Assembly: GCA_001724275.1 (NCBI GenBank)
Contig: MEDZ01000002.1
Location: 62,001-126,000 of the forward strand
Reading direction: 5' to 3'
Length of the DNA: 64,000 nucleotides
Source: Gemmatimonadetes bacterium SCN 70-22
GTDB lineage: Bacteria > Gemmatimonadota > Gemmatimonadetes > Gemmatimonadales > Gemmatimonadaceae
Part shown: positions 31,624 to 40,587 of the stretch, one piece after another
Numbering within the stretch: position 1 is the stretch's first letter
Layout: every line of letters begins with the position of its first letter
Program-made: the position numbers and the translations under genes
Notes under the pieces: generated by a model
Told to the model about the DNA's origin: nothing
Seen by the model: the letters and a program-made list of their open reading frames with translations, nothing else
Databases searched by the model: none

Positions 31624-33226
31624 TCAACGAAATCGTCCATGCGCCTCGACTCCCCCGAGGGAGATAGTACGCATCCATCGCACGCTGCGTCGCCGCGGTG
31701 CTCGACCATGCGGCCCGAAGCACCACCATGCGGTTCTCTCCATCGCGCCGAATCGTGATCGCGCTCCCGATGGTGCGCGCCGGTGCCGCCGCGACCTCGA
31801 AGGCGGGAGCCAGCAGCGCCAGGTATGACGCGCTGCGCGCGGTCAACGACGGTATGATCGCAATCGGCGTGTAGTGCCCCATGGCCACGCCGGCACCGGC
31901 GGTCCACCCGCGGCGCCAACGCCGACTCACCTCGAGGCTTCCTGCGGGGCTCCACGCCGTGATGTCCGTGGCGCTCCGAGCGCCCCGATCCGTGGCCCGC
32001 TGCCACTGTCGTACCGCGTCCACCGTTATCGCCCCCCCCCACGCGGAGCCGGTCGGCGACCACCGTGCATCGCCGTGAAGGGCCGCGCGACTCGCGTCGG
32101 ATTCGAACTCCCGTGTCGTGGCCGGGGTCCGCACGCTGGCCCCGCGCTGCACCACGGCCGTGGCAACCGTCGAAAGCATCACGGCGCCAAACCGTCCCTG
32201 CGACGCGATGCCGAGGTCGTAGCCCGTGGTATTCCATCGCTGCACGGGCGTGTTGGCCGCCACGGCGCTCACTTGTCGTTCCCCTGTGCGCAGGCGCTGT
32301 ACCCACGTGCTCCATTCGATGGCACGCCATCGCCCGGCCGCATCGACGCCGATACCCTCACCCCATCGGTCGGCGCGTCGCAGGAATGGAGTGCTCGCCG
32401 GCGAGTAGTCCTGGGGATTCACATTCAGGAATCCGTCGAGCAGATACAGTCGGGCGGTAGCGGGATTCGCGAACACGTTCGCGGTCTCGTTGCGCGAGAT
32501 GCGGCGCGCACTCACCCCCACGCGACCGTGCTCCCCAAGTGTTCGCGCCAGCCCCAAGCTGGCGCCGCCCACGGCGGCACGCCGGATGACAGCGATCGTG
32601 GATCCCCGCGCGTTGTCGGAGGTCCCGCTATAGCCGAGCGAAATGCCCATCCGCCAGCGCCCGAGCGCGACGCCCTGCGCACCTTCGAACGTCACCCGCG
32701 TTCGGGCCGTCGCCGGCGCGTTGGTGTCAGTGGGGACGAAGGGACTCGACGGGTCTGGTAGCACGAACACGGCGCCGTTCCCTTCGCCCTGCTCACCTCG
32801 CTCGACCGCCGCTCGCCCAATCACGGCGCTTCGGTTGCCGAGACGTCGCCACCCGCCATACTCTGCCAGGAGCCCCGACATACGGCGGGGAGTCAACGGA
32901 GCGCGGTAGGTACCCTGGATACCGCTATTGACCAGCGAGAGCTGCGCATAGGTCTCACGCACATCATCGCTCATTCCCGCAGGATTGCGCGCGCTCCACG
33001 CAAGGCCAACGACTGGCGCCGGGAGATCGAGGAGGTGCGGGGTCCGAAGCGGGCCAGGCGCCGGAAGTCCGACCTCACCAACGGTGCGCAGCGGCGTCCA
33101 CGCCCAGCGCCACGGAGAGTCGCCCAACACGCCGGTATCCTGCGCCGCGGCAGCACGGCATAGCGCGCCCGCAGGAATCGCGAACGCCACGACAGCCAGC
33201 GCGCTCCTCAAGACGCGCACACTCAT
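31598..33226 (-). CDS. Outer-membrane beta-barrel protein, DUF6850-like
   Basis: The 542-aa product has a signal peptide (LRSALAVVAFAIPAGALCRAAAAQ). The rest is made of alternating hydrophobic/hydrophilic strands with Arg/Tyr-rich turns and ends in a beta-signal-like strand, as in porin-sized barrels. Length, composition and position next to a TonB receptor and DUF4876 proteins match the DUF6850 barrels seen with these partners in Bacteroidota; that identification is by context more than motif. Its start overlaps the receptor stop by 4 nt (ATGA), so translation is coupled. A run of nine G on the coding strand (32032-32040, codons ~396-398) could allow slippage. Confidence 0.72.
   Translation of the reverse strand: MSVRVLRSALAVVAFAIPAGALCRAAAAQDTGVLGDSPWRWAWTPLRTVGEVGLPAPGPLRTPHLLDLPAPVVGLAWSARNPAGMSDDVRETYAQLSLVNSGIQGTYRAPLTPRRMSGLLAEYGGWRRLGNRSAVIGRAAVERGEQGEGNGAVFVLPDPSSPFVPTDTNAPATARTRVTFEGAQGVALGRWRMGISLGYSGTSDNARGSTIAVIRRAAVGGASLGLARTLGEHGRVGVSARRISRNETANVFANPATARLYLLDGFLNVNPQDYSPASTPFLRRADRWGEGIGVDAAGRWRAIEWSTWVQRLRTGERQVSAVAANTPVQRWNTTGYDLGIASQGRFGAVMLSTVATAVVQRGASVRTPATTREFESDASRAALHGDARWSPTGSAWGGAITVDAVRQWQRATDRGARSATDITAWSPAGSLEVSRRWRRGWTAGAGVAMGHYTPIAIIPSLTARSASYLALLAPAFEVAAAPARTIGSAITIRRDGENRMVVLRAAWSSTAATQRAMDAYYLPRGSRGAWTISLSVRPHGAP
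32032..32040 (-). repeat. Poly-G(9) tract inside the outer-membrane barrel gene
   Basis: Nine consecutive C on the plus strand (G on the coding strand) encode Trp-Gly-Gly-Ala. It is the longest homopolymer I see in the window; loss or gain of one base would truncate the barrel after about residue 395. Confidence 0.85.
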
Positions 33227-36057
33227 CTTGCGAGGGCTCGCGGCATCAGCGGGAGCGTGATTTCGAGGCCGAATCGACTGCGAGGAAAGAGGCGCCCCAG
33301 GCGCCCACTCCGTGAGGGTTCACCCAGTCGATCGAGCGCATTGAATGCATAGAACGAGAGCCGGCCGCTCCCGAGAACTGTCTTGGTGAGTTGTACGCTG
33401 AGCAGCCAATCGGGTGGCGGCGACGCCGGGATGGTGACCAGCCCCTGCCTCGGCCGTCGCAGATCGGCGTACTGCGCCTCCACTCGCGCGCTCGCCGGCA
33501 CCGCGACCAACTCTCCTGTACGGGTCACATACCCGCGCCACGCCAGCGTATCGGATGCCCCCTCCTGCACGTTGCGCTCGTGCAGGAAGTACTGCAGCGT
33601 CCCCGTGATGACGAGTCCGAGCGCAGGCTGATGGTGCACGACACGCGCAGTAGCCAGCGATCGTTCGCCACGCTGCCGATCGCCCCGCCAGTACGCCGTT
33701 CGTGACTGGCGTGGATCGAGCTGGAACTGCGCAAGTCGCGAGAACGGGCCGAAGTCGAGCGCGTCGTTCACGAGTCGCGTCACGGCCCACGCTCCTGTGA
33801 TCTCGGCACGCAGATGCAGAGCAGGAATCTCGGGCAGCGAGAACGTCCATTCGACTCCGGTATTGGTTATTGCATTGAGGTTCGCCGGTACATCCACAAA
33901 TACCGGTACGGTGTCAGCCGACGTCGGCGTGGCGGAGTACGTGGGTGGACGTCCACTTCCGATCGTGGTATCGGAGAGCGTGAATCGGCCACGCATCAGG
34001 TGCGATGGTCGAGCCTCGAACCCCACGCCGCCGCGCGTTTCATCGCGAAAGCCCACCACGCTCACAGCGGCGCCGCTGTGCCCGAGATCGATCTCGATCC
34101 CGACCTCGTGCTTGCGTGCGATCGCCAGTCCCAGTCGTGCATTCGTCGGGTCGACGATCGACGTCGTGAGCACCGCCAATCGCTCGGCGGGGTTCGGCGG
34201 GAACCAGTTCACGTTCACGACGTCGAAGTACTGCGGGGCGGGGTAGAGATCGCCCGTCGTCGGCTGCTTCGCGGTGATTCCCAGTCCCCCACGCAGGCGG
34301 AGCCAGGGACGGGGGGCAACCTCGACGCTGATGCGGGGCTGGACTGCCGCATCCCGCGCGCTGGAGCTCCACCATCCTCCCGAATGCAGCGCGTCCACCC
34401 TGACACCCGCCTGGACGTCGAACGCGCCTCGCGTCCAGAGCGAGCGGGTCAGCCGCGCGTCCAGATATACCGCGCTCGACGCAACCGGTGGCACGGCGTC
34501 GAAGCGCCGAGGACGGTCGTAGCCGTTGATACCATTGAAGGCGACCTGCGGTGGCGACGCAATGTCGAATTGGTATCCGGCGCCGCCCGTCCAGTCTCGC
34601 CGTAACTCCACACCCGCCCGGAGTGTGCGCACACCGCCCCACGCGTCTCCCGGAAGTACTCCCTCGGCGCGCGTGTACAGGTGCCACGGAAGCCCTTGCA
34701 GCTGCAAGGCCGCAAGGTACGTCCCCTGAACGAACCGCCCCACGCTCGTTCCGGGCGTCAGGCGATCGGTGAACGGCTCGGCGCCGCGTATCACGTACTG
34801 CTGCGCGCGGCTCAACTGCCATTCATGCTCCAGCGAGGCGGTGACCTCGATGTGACGCCGTGCGGCCATCCCGAACCGCGCTCGCTCCGCCAGTCGCACG
34901 CCCCCGCTTCGATCTTCACTCGACAGCCCGGGGCGCACGTCGCGTTGTTCCGGTTCACTCCGATAGACCTGAAACGCGCTCAGGCGGGTGTCCAGAACGA
35001 CCGGACCCTCATCGACCCTGGTTCCGAGAGGATCGTCTTGCGCACGCGAGCCCTTCACGAGTCGGTGCGCGACATTCAGCGCCCCACGCCATACCGAGGC
35101 ATCGCGTACTCCCGGTGCCACCTGGGTGCGCGTGAGGTCGGAGGTGATCGATACGTCCTGTCGTGCCGACTGCGCGCGACCGCTCGCCAACGCGCCCCCC
35201 GTGGTGCTCGGATCGAAGCGACCCACGACGTCGGTCGGGAGGGCGCCCGCCCGGGTTTCGATCACGATCGCGCCAGCGGTAAGGTCACCATAGCGCGCTG
35301 ATGGTACGCCGCGGATTACCTCCACGCGCTCGAGCATCGTGGCCGGGATTCGTCGAAGATCGATGCTCCCTCCCGCTGCCGTGCCAAGCACGAATTCGCC
35401 GCGCGGCCCGGTGGACTGGAGGTTCGCATTGTTCGACATCGGAACGCCGTTCATCACGATGAGCGTGCCAAACGCGGACGTGCGCTCGGCAATCCCGCTC
35501 GGAGTGGGCACCGCGCGAAGCGCCACCTGCTGTGTGCCCTCGAGGCCCGGAGTCTGCAGCGGAATGCCGGGGAGCAGTTCGAGCAGGCCTGCGAGGCTCA
35601 CGGCATTCTGGACCTGGATGGCATCGCGATTGATCACGGTCGCAGTGCCGAGTTCGCCACGAGCTCGCCCAATGCCCTCGGCGGTAACCCGGACCTGGGG
35701 CATCTGCAGGGCAGTCCGCGCCAGCTCCACGTCGCGCACGATGCGGCCGATCGCGGGGACGGTGACGGGAACGCGCGCGAGCGAATAGCCGAGCGCCCGC
35801 ACGACGAGCACCTGCGGCCCCGGAGGCACGGCGGACAGCCGATACACACCGGCGCTATCGGTGCGCGCGCTCCGAGCTAGTCCATCAATCGAAACGGTCG
35901 CTTGGCCGATGCCGCGACCCGTCGCCGCCTCGACGACTCGACCGGTGATGAAGGCGCCTGCCTGGGCCTCGGCCCGGAGTGCGCCGAAAGCGAGGACACT
36001 CGCCCCCAAAAGACCACAACAGCCTCGTCGCGCCAGCCACCGCCGCAGGGATAGCAT
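33223..36057 (-). CDS. TonB-dependent outer-membrane receptor with carboxypeptidase-regulatory-like N-terminal domain
   Basis: About 944 aa. ATG at 36057 follows GGAGGG, better than a TTG four codons upstream. A signal peptide ends near AEAQA (~residue 33). Residues ~36-115 are a CarboxypepD_reg-like domain (ITGRVVEAATGRGIGQATVSI, then VPPGPQVLVVRALGYSLARV). The plug follows at ~120-270 (INRDAIQVQNAVSLAGLLELLPGIP, VEVIRGVPSARYGDLTAGAIVIET). The last ~670 residues are the 22-strand barrel ending SRFGLEITLPL. It takes up a scarce ligand across the outer membrane with TonB energy; the substrate is unknown. It is the first gene of the island, and its promoter is recognisable. Confidence 0.9.
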   Translation of the reverse strand: MLSLRRWLARRGCCGLLGASVLAFGALRAEAQAGAFITGRVVEAATGRGIGQATVSIDGLARSARTDSAGVYRLSAVPPGPQVLVVRALGYSLARVPVTVPAIGRIVRDVELARTALQMPQVRVTAEGIGRARGELGTATVINRDAIQVQNAVSLAGLLELLPGIPLQTPGLEGTQQVALRAVPTPSGIAERTSAFGTLIVMNGVPMSNNANLQSTGPRGEFVLGTAAGGSIDLRRIPATMLERVEVIRGVPSARYGDLTAGAIVIETRAGALPTDVVGRFDPSTTGGALASGRAQSARQDVSITSDLTRTQVAPGVRDASVWRGALNVAHRLVKGSRAQDDPLGTRVDEGPVVLDTRLSAFQVYRSEPEQRDVRPGLSSEDRSGGVRLAERARFGMAARRHIEVTASLEHEWQLSRAQQYVIRGAEPFTDRLTPGTSVGRFVQGTYLAALQLQGLPWHLYTRAEGVLPGDAWGGVRTLRAGVELRRDWTGGAGYQFDIASPPQVAFNGINGYDRPRRFDAVPPVASSAVYLDARLTRSLWTRGAFDVQAGVRVDALHSGGWWSSSARDAAVQPRISVEVAPRPWLRLRGGLGITAKQPTTGDLYPAPQYFDVVNVNWFPPNPAERLAVLTTSIVDPTNARLGLAIARKHEVGIEIDLGHSGAAVSVVGFRDETRGGVGFEARPSHLMRGRFTLSDTTIGSGRPPTYSATPTSADTVPVFVDVPANLNAITNTGVEWTFSLPEIPALHLRAEITGAWAVTRLVNDALDFGPFSRLAQFQLDPRQSRTAYWRGDRQRGERSLATARVVHHQPALGLVITGTLQYFLHERNVQEGASDTLAWRGYVTRTGELVAVPASARVEAQYADLRRPRQGLVTIPASPPPDWLLSVQLTKTVLGSGRLSFYAFNALDRLGEPSRSGRLGRLFPRSRFGLEITLPLMPRALAR

Positions 36058-36362
36058 GAGTCCCTCCAATGCCTAGCAGCGCATTGCCGCCTCCTCCACA
36101 TCACGCACCGCGCCGGATTGCAGTCGTTCGGCGCGGTCCCTCTCTCGCCTCATACCGATCGCCGGCGCATTGACCAGCCACGGCGGACTCGACTCGCGAG
36201 AGTATCGACGCGCCTGAACTCCGTGTCAAGCACCGGGGGTCGATGTTCACTCGCAGCGGGCGTATCGGGCCCTGCCTGCCTTCTCCCGTCGGTTCACAGT
36301 GGGGTGCACTCTGCTGGCGCACGCCGTCTAGCCGCACACTGCATCAGGTTGGCCCCCGGCAA
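36058..36362. other. 305-nt intergenic region upstream of the receptor operon
   Basis: Apart from the promoter at 36201-36229 and the receptor ribosome-binding site near 36062, I see no gene or RNA element. Both flanking genes are on the minus strand, so this region also holds the 3' end of the serine hydrolase transcript's upstream neighbour space, with no clear terminator. Confidence 0.5.
36201..36229 (-). promoter_or_regulatory. Sigma-70-like promoter of the TonB receptor operon
   Basis: Minus strand: a perfect -35 TTGACA (36229-36224), a 17-nt spacer, then GATACT (36206-36201, 4 of 6 consensus matches). It would start transcription near 36195, giving a leader of roughly 135 nt before the receptor ATG. 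Confidence 0.6.
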
Positions 36363-37889
36363 TCACTGCTTGGCCGGCACCGCCTCCATCAGCAGCCGCA
36401 ACGCCGCATCCAGCGCCCGGTCGCCAGCACGCGAACCCGCGTACTTCCCGATGCGCACCACCACCATGTCGCGATCGGGGATGATGATCGTGCTCTGCCC
36501 CCCGGCACCCCGGAACGAGAAGGCATCCTTCGGGATGGGATCGGCGCCGTCGCCATTCACCCACATGAAGCCGCCGCCGTACACCGGGCGACCGTCGGCC
36601 GCCCACGCCGGCGCCACCGTCTTCACGTGGTCGACGTATCCCTCGGGGAGGAGGCGCTCGCCGTTCCACACGCCGTCCTGCACGTAGAGGTTGCCCAGGC
36701 GTGCCCAGTCGCGCGCGGAGAGATATTCGGCCCCCTGCGTGAGGTTGTTCCCGTAGGGATCGGTCATGAGCGTCGCGTCGCGAATCCCGATCTTGTCGAA
36801 GAGGTTGCGCTGCGGCCAGCTGCGGTAGTCCTCGCCGCGCTTCTCCACCGCCAGGCGGATGAGGTAGTTGGCGAGGACCGGGTCGGTGTTGCGGTAGCGG
36901 CCGACGGTGTTCGGCTTCCACTGCTGCGGGCGCGTCACCGCCCACTGGAAGGAATTCCCCGCTCCCGTGTAGTACCAGAGGTGGTCCGGATAGCCTAACG
37001 ACTTGTCGTAGTCGGGGTCCTGCGGGGCACGGATGCGCAGTCCACTCGACATCCGCATGATGTCCATGATGCGGATCTCCTGGCGCGGGTCGCCGGGCTG
37101 CTGCCACTCGGGAATGGGCGCCGGCTGGTCGAGCGTGTATGCGCCCATCTGGATGAGGCGCGCCAGTAACGTCCCGGTGAGGCTCTTCCCCATCGACCAG
37201 CTCTCGAGCGGCGTGTGGATCCCGATCCCCACGCCATAGCGCTCGCCAAGGATGCGCCCCTTGTAGGTGACGAGGAACGCCTCGGTCATGGCCGAGTCGG
37301 GGCCGAAGCCTGTTTCGACGGCCTGCGCGACCTTGGCCGAATCGACGCCAGCAGGCCACGCGGCCGGGGTGATGACGTCGCCCATCGGCCACGGCGTGGT
37401 AGCTGCTTCCGGGAGTTGGGGCTTCACTACGACCGGCGTGAAGTGCACCGAGTCCTGTCCCTTCGGGAGCGGGATGCACCCCTGGCTCCCGTAGCGACGC
37501 GCTGCGACCCACACCCCGGACGGGAGCTTGAGGCGCACGGTCTGCGTGGCGCGGTCGATGACGGTGTCGGTGACCACCTTCCGCTCATCGGGCGGACTGG
37601 TGAACCAGCCCACGTTCGCCGCGGCGTCGGCGGGGTCGAGCCCGGTGATGAAGACCGCGGCGCAGAGCGTCGTGGCGAAACCCGCGGTCGAGTGTTCGAG
37701 CGCATCGCCCGGCGGCGGTGTCCACTCGCCCGGGAGCGCAAGCGAGTCGCCGCGCGCGATCAGGGCCGCGCGCCGAGTCGCGGCGTCGCCCCGCGGCTCG
37801 GTCCGTCGTTCACGCGAGCAGCCGACGGCGGCAAGGGCCGCCAGCAACACGAGCCCGCGGTGGGAGTTGCGCCAGGTGGAAGAGGACAC
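36363..37889 (-). CDS. Serine hydrolase lipoprotein, beta-lactamase/penicillin-binding-protein fold
   Basis: With a GTG start at 37889 the product is 508 aa with a lipoprotein signal (LVLLAALAAVGC, Cys24). An N-terminal ~150-residue domain of unknown type precedes a class C beta-lactamase-like domain. The nucleophile is in SWSMGKS (Ser232, Lys235, the SxxK motif), the second motif is YRN (Tyr332, YxN type), and a C-terminal FRGAGGQSTIIIPD segment stands where the KTG-like triad lies. Such proteins act as periplasmic esterases, D-Ala-D-Ala peptidases or 6-aminohexanoate-dimer hydrolase-like enzymes. Start choice is uncertain; no ribosome-binding site is visible. Confidence 0.83.
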   Translation of the reverse strand: MSSSTWRNSHRGLVLLAALAAVGCSRERRTEPRGDAATRRAALIARGDSLALPGEWTPPPGDALEHSTAGFATTLCAAVFITGLDPADAAANVGWFTSPPDERKVVTDTVIDRATQTVRLKLPSGVWVAARRYGSQGCIPLPKGQDSVHFTPVVVKPQLPEAATTPWPMGDVITPAAWPAGVDSAKVAQAVETGFGPDSAMTEAFLVTYKGRILGERYGVGIGIHTPLESWSMGKSLTGTLLARLIQMGAYTLDQPAPIPEWQQPGDPRQEIRIMDIMRMSSGLRIRAPQDPDYDKSLGYPDHLWYYTGAGNSFQWAVTRPQQWKPNTVGRYRNTDPVLANYLIRLAVEKRGEDYRSWPQRNLFDKIGIRDATLMTDPYGNNLTQGAEYLSARDWARLGNLYVQDGVWNGERLLPEGYVDHVKTVAPAWAADGRPVYGGGFMWVNGDGADPIPKDAFSFRGAGGQSTIIIPDRDMVVVRIGKYAGSRAGDRALDAALRLLMEAVPAKQ

Positions 37890-37994
37890 GCCGAGGGGGG
37901 AGTTGGAAGTGGTCGAATGGCCTGACGGTCGGCACAAGACGATGTACGCCGGACAAGGCGGCGGCAACCCGGTGCGCGGCCGCGTGCCGCGCGA

Positions 37995-39371
37995 TCACCC
38001 CGCGGCGCCCTGGGCGTCGCCCTCGGCGTGGCGAGCATCTTCCTCCCCGCGGGCCACGATCACCGCCGCCGCCACGTCGCCCGTGACGTTCACCACGGTG
38101 GCGCACATGTCGGGGATCAGGTCCACGGCGATGAGGACGCCGATCCCCTCGGCGGGGAGCCCGATCGCCGAGAAGAGCGGCGTGAGGAGGAGGAAGGCAC
38201 CCCGCGGCACGCCGGGGGCGGCGAACGACAGGAAGACCGCCGCCGCCGCCACGATCCCCAACTCGCGCGCCCCGATGTCGAGGCCGTAGACGCGGGCCAC
38301 GAAGAGCGCCCCGGCGATCCACGCCACCCCGGCGGCCGGCTTGAAGACCGAGACCGCGAGCGGGAGGACGAAGCCGCTCACCCGTGCCGGGACCCCGAGG
38401 GCATCGGCGCTCGCCACCATCGCGGGGAGCGAGGCGATCGAGGAGCTGCAGCTGATGCCGATGAGCTGCGTGGGGAGCACCGCCCGCGCGAAGCGCCTCG
38501 GTCCGACCCCCGCGAGCAGCGCGACGATCGGGTAGCAGGCGGCGGTGACGATCGCGCAGCCGATGGCGAAGGCGGCGACGTAGAACCCGACCGCGCCCAC
38601 CAGCAGCGCCCCGCTCTGCGCCGCCAGCGGCAAGACGAGGGCGAACACGGCCACCGGGGCGAGGGCGATGATCCAGCGGACCAGGAGGAGCATCACCTCG
38701 CCTAACGACTTGAAGAAGCGCACCAGCGGCTCGCGCACGGCGCCGTCGCTGCGGGCGGCGGCCAGCGCCACGAGAAAGGTGAACACGATCAGCGACACCA
38801 TGTTGCCGCTGGCGGCCGCCTCCACCGGGTTGGGCGGGACGAGCGACGTGAACCAATCCACGATGCCGGCCTGCGCGTCGCCGGTGCGCAATGCTCGCGC
38901 CGCCTCGGCCGCCCCCGGCGGGAGCGGCACGCCGCCCGACGGCCACGGAAACAGGGCGAAGACGGGGGGAAGGACGAGCGCGGGGATCACCGCGCACACC
39001 AGCAGCAGCCCGCCGAAGGTGAGGAGGGTGCGCCCGCCCAGCCGCCCCATCCTCCCCAGGTCGGCCACCGACGCCACCCCGGTGATGAGGAGCGAGACGA
39101 CGAGCGGTATCACCGTCATCCGGATCGCGTTGACCCAGAGCGTCCCGATCGGCTGGATGGCGGTGGCCCAGGCCAGGAGGCGCGGGCTGCCGGAGGCGGC
39201 CACGGCGGTGCCTAACGCGAGGCCGGCCACGAGGGCCGCGAGGACCGCGGTCCCTTCGGCACCGCGGCGTGCGAAAGTGGTGGGGTGTGTCGGCAACGCA
39301 GGGAGGGTGCGGGTGGACGGCCGGCCGGAATGTGATGGCCGGGAATCACCGGGGCCAGCCACCGGAATCAC
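37995..39371 (-). CDS. Dicarboxylate/amino acid:cation symporter (DAACS family)
   Basis: About 458 aa from a GTG at 39371 (start uncertain; the fold begins near 39260). It has the DAACS plan with about eight membrane segments: LWVNAIRMTVIPLVVSLLITGVAS, the serine-rich hairpin LIGISCSSSIASLPA, and a C-terminal PGVPRGAFLLLTPLF and AVDLIPDMCATVVNVTGDVAAA, which carry the cation and substrate site residues of GltP/DctA-type carriers. It imports glutamate, aspartate or C4-dicarboxylates with Na+ or H+. The segment of charged residues before the first helix is unusually Pro/Arg-rich. The fabH-like gene is divergent. Confidence 0.85.
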   Translation of the reverse strand: MIPVAGPGDSRPSHSGRPSTRTLPALPTHPTTFARRGAEGTAVLAALVAGLALGTAVAASGSPRLLAWATAIQPIGTLWVNAIRMTVIPLVVSLLITGVASVADLGRMGRLGGRTLLTFGGLLLVCAVIPALVLPPVFALFPWPSGGVPLPPGAAEAARALRTGDAQAGIVDWFTSLVPPNPVEAAASGNMVSLIVFTFLVALAAARSDGAVREPLVRFFKSLGEVMLLLVRWIIALAPVAVFALVLPLAAQSGALLVGAVGFYVAAFAIGCAIVTAACYPIVALLAGVGPRRFARAVLPTQLIGISCSSSIASLPAMVASADALGVPARVSGFVLPLAVSVFKPAAGVAWIAGALFVARVYGLDIGARELGIVAAAAVFLSFAAPGVPRGAFLLLTPLFSAIGLPAEGIGVLIAVDLIPDMCATVVNVTGDVAAAVIVARGEEDARHAEGDAQGAAG

Positions 39372-39459
39372 CCTTGTCCCGCACGGCCCTCCCGGCGCGG
39401 GCTCCCGCCCCCCATGTTCCACGCATCCTCGTGCCTGCGACCCTCTCGCGACACCACTC

Positions 39460-40587
39460 ATGACCTTTGCTGCGATCACCGGGTGGGGAAAGTGCATGCC
39501 CCCCGCCATCCTCACCAACGACGACCTCTCCACCTTCCTCGACACCTCGGACGAGTGGATCACCTCGCGCACGGGGATGAAGGAGCGGCGCGTCTCGCAC
39601 GTGAGCGCGATCGAGATGTCCACCATCGCGGCGTCGCGCGCCCTCGCCTGCGCCGGGCTCGCCGCCGACGACGTGGACCTGATCATCTATGGCGGGGTGA
39701 GCAACGACGAACTCTGTCCCAATAGCGCCTCGGGGGTCCAGGTGGCCCTCGGCGCCACGCGCGCCGCCTCGGTCGACCTCAACACGGCCTGCACCTCCTT
39801 CTGCTACGGACTGGCCACGGCGACCGCGATGATCCGCACCGGGATGGTGCGCAACGTCGTCGTGATCGGCGTCGAGCTCATCTCGCGCTACATGGACTGG
39901 AGCAACCGCAACGTCGCCGTCCTGTTCGGCGACGGCGCGGCGGCGGTCGTCTTGCAGCCGGCGGTCGAGGAGGTCGGGCTCCTCGGCAGCGTCCTGGGGT
40001 GCGACGCCGAGGCGCGCGGGAGCCTGCGCGTGCGCGGCTTCGGCTGCACCTACGCGGGGCTCGGCATCAACTACGGCGACACGCTGTGGGACTTCGACGG
40101 CCAGGTGATCTTCAAGCGCGCCGTCGGCGCCATGGCCGAGGCGTCGGTCCGCGTCCTCAAGGAGTGCGGGATGACCGCCGAGCAGGTGGATCTCGTCGTC
40201 CCGCACCAGGCCAACCTGCGCATCATCGAATCGGTGGCCAAGTACGCCGGCGTCCCGATGGAGAAGGTGATGCTCACCGTGCAGAAGTACGGCAACATGA
40301 GCGCCGCCACCGTCCCCGTGGCGCTGGTCGAGGCGCTGGAGGAGGGGCGCGTGAGGCCCGGGAGCAACATCCTCATCCCCGCCTTCGGCGGCGGCCTCAC
40401 CTACTGCGCCCTCCTCGTGCGGTGGGGAGGGCGCATCACCCCGTTAGGCACCTCCGACCGCGAGCTTCCGCCCTGCGACCGCACGGCGCTCGAGATGGTG
40501 AACGCGGTGCGCGCCCACCAGGACCCGAACGGACGCTCGCGCGCCGGGCTCATGGCACCGGTCTTCGCCGAGGCGGGTCAGCGATAG
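39460..40587 (+). CDS. fabH: Beta-ketoacyl-ACP synthase III (FabH) family
   Basis: The 375-aa product has the FabH catalytic triad: Cys111 in LNTACTSFCYG, His249 in VVPHQANLRI and Asn279 in KYGNMSAATVP. The N-terminal WGKCMPPAILTNDDL and RTGMKERRV segments are typical. FabH condenses acetyl-CoA (or a branched starter) with malonyl-ACP to begin fatty acid synthesis. The last ~50 residues after ALLVRW extend beyond E. coli FabH and have no recognised domain. No other fab genes adjoin, so this could also be a paralogue priming a secondary product. It overlaps the convergent namZ-like gene by 10 nt. Confidence 0.87.
   Translation: MTFAAITGWGKCMPPAILTNDDLSTFLDTSDEWITSRTGMKERRVSHVSAIEMSTIAASRALACAGLAADDVDLIIYGGVSNDELCPNSASGVQVALGATRAASVDLNTACTSFCYGLATATAMIRTGMVRNVVVIGVELISRYMDWSNRNVAVLFGDGAAAVVLQPAVEEVGLLGSVLGCDAEARGSLRVRGFGCTYAGLGINYGDTLWDFDGQVIFKRAVGAMAEASVRVLKECGMTAEQVDLVVPHQANLRIIESVAKYAGVPMEKVMLTVQKYGNMSAATVPVALVEALEEGRVRPGSNILIPAFGGGLTYCALLVRWGGRITPLGTSDRELPPCDRTALEMVNAVRAHQDPNGRSRAGLMAPVFAEAGQR

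Noticed and set aside
36363-37889. A true antibiotic-inactivating class C beta-lactamase
   Set aside because: SxxK and YxN motifs are present, but the long N-terminal domain, lipoprotein anchor and lack of an AmpR-type neighbour fit a general serine hydrolase.
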